From: CAZJYI01 sp964550025
GTDB lineage: Bacteria > Verrucomicrobiota > Kiritimatiellia > UBA8416 > CAYOBW01
DNA length: 13,669 bases
Assembly: GCA_964550025.1 (NCBI GenBank)
Contig: CAZJYI010000233.1
Coordinates: 1 to 13,669, forward strand
Reading direction: 5' to 3'
Every line of letters begins with the position of its first letter. Within the stretch, counting starts at the first letter, position 1. Under the pieces are notes generated by a model. That model did no database searches and was not told where the DNA came from. It worked only from the letters and a program-made list of their open reading frames with translations. The position numbers and the translations under genes were made by a program. Of the stretch, positions 12,709 through 13,669 are shown in pieces.

Positions 12709-12918
12709 GTCCCGTTCATCCATCATCTGCTTCAAGAAGCTCCAGTAGTGGGGCGTCCACTCGTCGATCAGATCTCCCTTGGCGTCGAGGACCTGTTGTT
12801 TCCGTTTGGTCAGCTTCTTCTCGTCTACGACACCGACATCACGCAATGCATTGAGGTAACGGTTGCAGGTGTCGCCCAGCCAGAAACTGAGGTGTTGCCT
12901 GATCTTGTCTTCGTTCAT
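12637..12918 (-). CDS. Unknown small cassette protein (first cassette seen)
   Basis: A 93-residue, highly charged, probably helical cytoplasmic protein beginning MNEDKIRQHLSFWLGD. I do not recognise a family. A Lys-rich stretch (KKLTKRKQQ, about 34-42) and a WTPHYWSFLKQMMDE helix (about 54-68) are visible. There is no signal peptide and no cysteine cluster; it has a single Cys at 18. The last 22 residues, starting EQHLGQVSP, are encoded by attC-like site 1 and are Pro/Ala/Ser-rich, unlike the body. The stop lies inside the site. The ribosome-binding site is weak (ACAGG). No attC- or attI-like site could be identified upstream, so the 5' border of this cassette is open. Confidence 0.55.
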   Translation of the reverse strand: MNEDKIRQHLSFWLGDTCNRYLNALRDVGVVDEKKLTKRKQQVLDAKGDLIDEWTPHYWSFLKQMMDERDSEQHLGQVSPEAAPSASPDEPSR

Positions 12919-13669
12919 CCTGTCATCTTCTCTCAGCGAACATGGTATTAACCGACAACCTCATCTTCTGCCCCGGATAATAGACCAGACAAACCGACAT
13001 ATTGGTGTTCGGAAACGACGGAAAAGGGGGCGATTTCGTGTTGGATAACACGACACTTGGTTCTAGTGGTGCGAGTGGGCGCGTGGGGGAGGCGGTGCGC
13101 TTGAGGCGTGTTGGATAACAGGGCGATGCCGGGTGTTATCCAACGCGGGAGCAGGTTCGGGAAATGAGGGTGGCGGGGGACGTGCGTTGCGAGATGAGTG
13201 TCGGGTATTCGGGAAAATGCCGGGGGCGGCCGGAGCTGAGTGGGATAGCGTCTTGCGACGACCGCGGACGGCGCGATGGATCGTCTGATGTCCCCCCCTG
13301 GTATCATGTGGTCTTCGCCCTCCAGCCGAAATCGGAGCCGCGCTACTGACCATGCGTGCTGCGTATTGTGATCTGATACTCGCCGTGCACGGCCGAGTCA
13401 AGCACTTCCGGTACTTCCTCGCCGCACGGACAGGGGTGTGCGTTTTTGTAGCGGATTCCGACGAGGCCCCACGAGATGGTCATGCGCAGGTTCTAATTCC
13501 GCCTGATCTCCCGCGCCAACACGACCTGAAAAACCACAGTTCCCACCCGGACTCTCTATCCCTGTCCCGGCCGCGAGATGCTCCGCGGGATTCGCGATCC
13601 GGAGAGTGCGAGTACTGAACTCCTGACATACCCCCGCCAAACCAGGGACTTGGAGAGTTTTTTTGGCGA
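12919..13669. other. Gene-poor right end of the window
   Basis: No convincing gene is seen in these 750 bases on either strand. The open frames here (for example 12948-13307 minus, 13063-13401 minus, 13352-13618 plus) have biased, low-complexity translations rich in Arg, Pro and Ser and no domain. No integrase fragment is visible. A TATTAT box lies at 12977-12982 on the minus strand, upstream of the first cassette, but without a good -35 box. The one notable content is the palindrome cluster at 13036-13144. The sequence stops at an assembly edge next to a short T tract (13659-13665). Confidence 0.5.
13036..13144. repeat. Three copies of GTTGGATAACA in palindromic arrangement
   Basis: Copy 1 (13040-13050) is inside the palindrome TCGTGTT-GGAT-AACACGA (13036-13053). 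Copy 2 (13110-13120) is direct. Copy 3 (13134-13144) is inverted, and forms an 11-bp perfect stem with copy 2 around a 13-base loop. GTTGGAT/ATCCAAC fits the integron core GTTRRRY/RYYYAAC exactly, but no L boxes are recognisable. The copies could be operator or recombination sites. Confidence 0.55.

Larger units (their letters stand above)
9780..12918 (-). mobile_element. Integron-type gene cassette array without an integrase in the window (CALIN-like)
   Basis: Six protein genes, all on the minus strand, are divided into five units, each closed on its 3' side by an attC-like site (12628-12708, 12051-12131, 11271-11352, 10611-10688, 9780-9841). Genes begin 8 to about 53 bases after the preceding site, and each unit carries one gene or one toxin-antitoxin pair, as in known integron cassettes. 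Site spacing is 577, 780, 660 and 831 bases, typical of cassette sizes. The canonical integrase position would be beyond the right end of the window, upstream of the first cassette; the 750 bases present there encode none. The left border is the convergent SNF2 gene. This is inferred from site architecture read by eye, not from a covariance-model search. Confidence 0.75.

Noticed and set aside
12930..13010. An attC or attI site just upstream of the first cassette gene
   Set aside because: CGAACA...TGTTCG pairing and a TATTATCC/GGTTAATA near-match were seen, but the L boxes and cores do not line up at the required spacings.
13036..13144. Three GTTGGATAACA copies as DnaA boxes of an origin
   Set aside because: The minus-strand TTATCCAAC fits only the first seven positions of TTATCCACA, the region is GC-rich, and no replication gene is present.
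13036..13144. The same copies as a CRISPR remnant
   Set aside because: Repeats are 11 bp, in mixed orientation, with unequal spacing of 59 and 13 bases.
13447..13460. GTAGCGGATTCCG as a third REP copy
   Set aside because: It has the foot and part of the stem, but no loop and no inverted partner; too short to call.
13352..13618. Plus-strand 88-codon frame at the right end as a gene
   Set aside because: There is no ribosome-binding site and no recognisable domain, and the translation is Arg/Ser/Asp-rich in its second half.

Overview
The window looks like a scaffold piece from an environmental, GC-rich bacterium of the Planctomycetes/Verrucomicrobia/Lentisphaerae type. The evidence is a secreted sulfatase fused to a glycosidase, small secreted concanavalin-like proteins, a protein with the H-X9-DG pseudopilin signature, and GTAG-footed extragenic palindromes. 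The phylum is an inference. A 100-base N run at 7130-7229 shows this is a scaffold.

Left part (1-6593). The tail of an unknown gene (3-131) converges on an ADP-ribosylglycohydrolase (277-1086, minus). A REP-like inverted pair follows, then a small papain-like protein (1347-1949, minus). That gene diverges, across overlapping candidate promoters, from a 1002-residue sulfatase/GH43/lectin-like fusion (2059-5067). Next come a gene of doubtful 5' end (5080-5667), a second REP-like pair (5690-5750) and a secreted concanavalin-like protein (5812-6552). The fusion and its neighbours look like extracytoplasmic polysaccharide breakdown, probably of sulfated, arabinose- or xylose-containing glycans.

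Middle (6594-9744). A SWIM zinc-finger SNF2 helicase is interrupted by the scaffold gap. Its two parts lie in different frames, so the true missing length must leave remainder 2 when divided by 3.

Right part (9780-12918). This is the main discovery. All six genes are on the minus strand and are separated by five sites, not copies of one plain repeat, that share the architecture of integron attC recombination sites. Each has an outer AAC/GTT pair, a 3-4 nt spacer, a 9-nt L'' box matching an 8-nt L' box with exactly one extra central base, and an imperfect central stem. The stems differ between sites but stay paired. The cassettes, from the upstream end, carry: a small unknown protein; an H-X9-DG protein; a zinc-ribbon DUF4145 protein; a RelE/ParE-type toxin with its antitoxin; and a DUF4258 toxin with a YgiT-type zinc-finger antitoxin, followed by a folded 9-bp-repeat element. 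No integrase is in the window. It is therefore either the distal part of an integron whose integrase lies beyond the right end, or an integrase-less attC cluster (CALIN). The array ends against the convergent SNF2 gene.

The last 750 bases hold no convincing gene, only three copies of an 11-bp motif arranged as palindromes.
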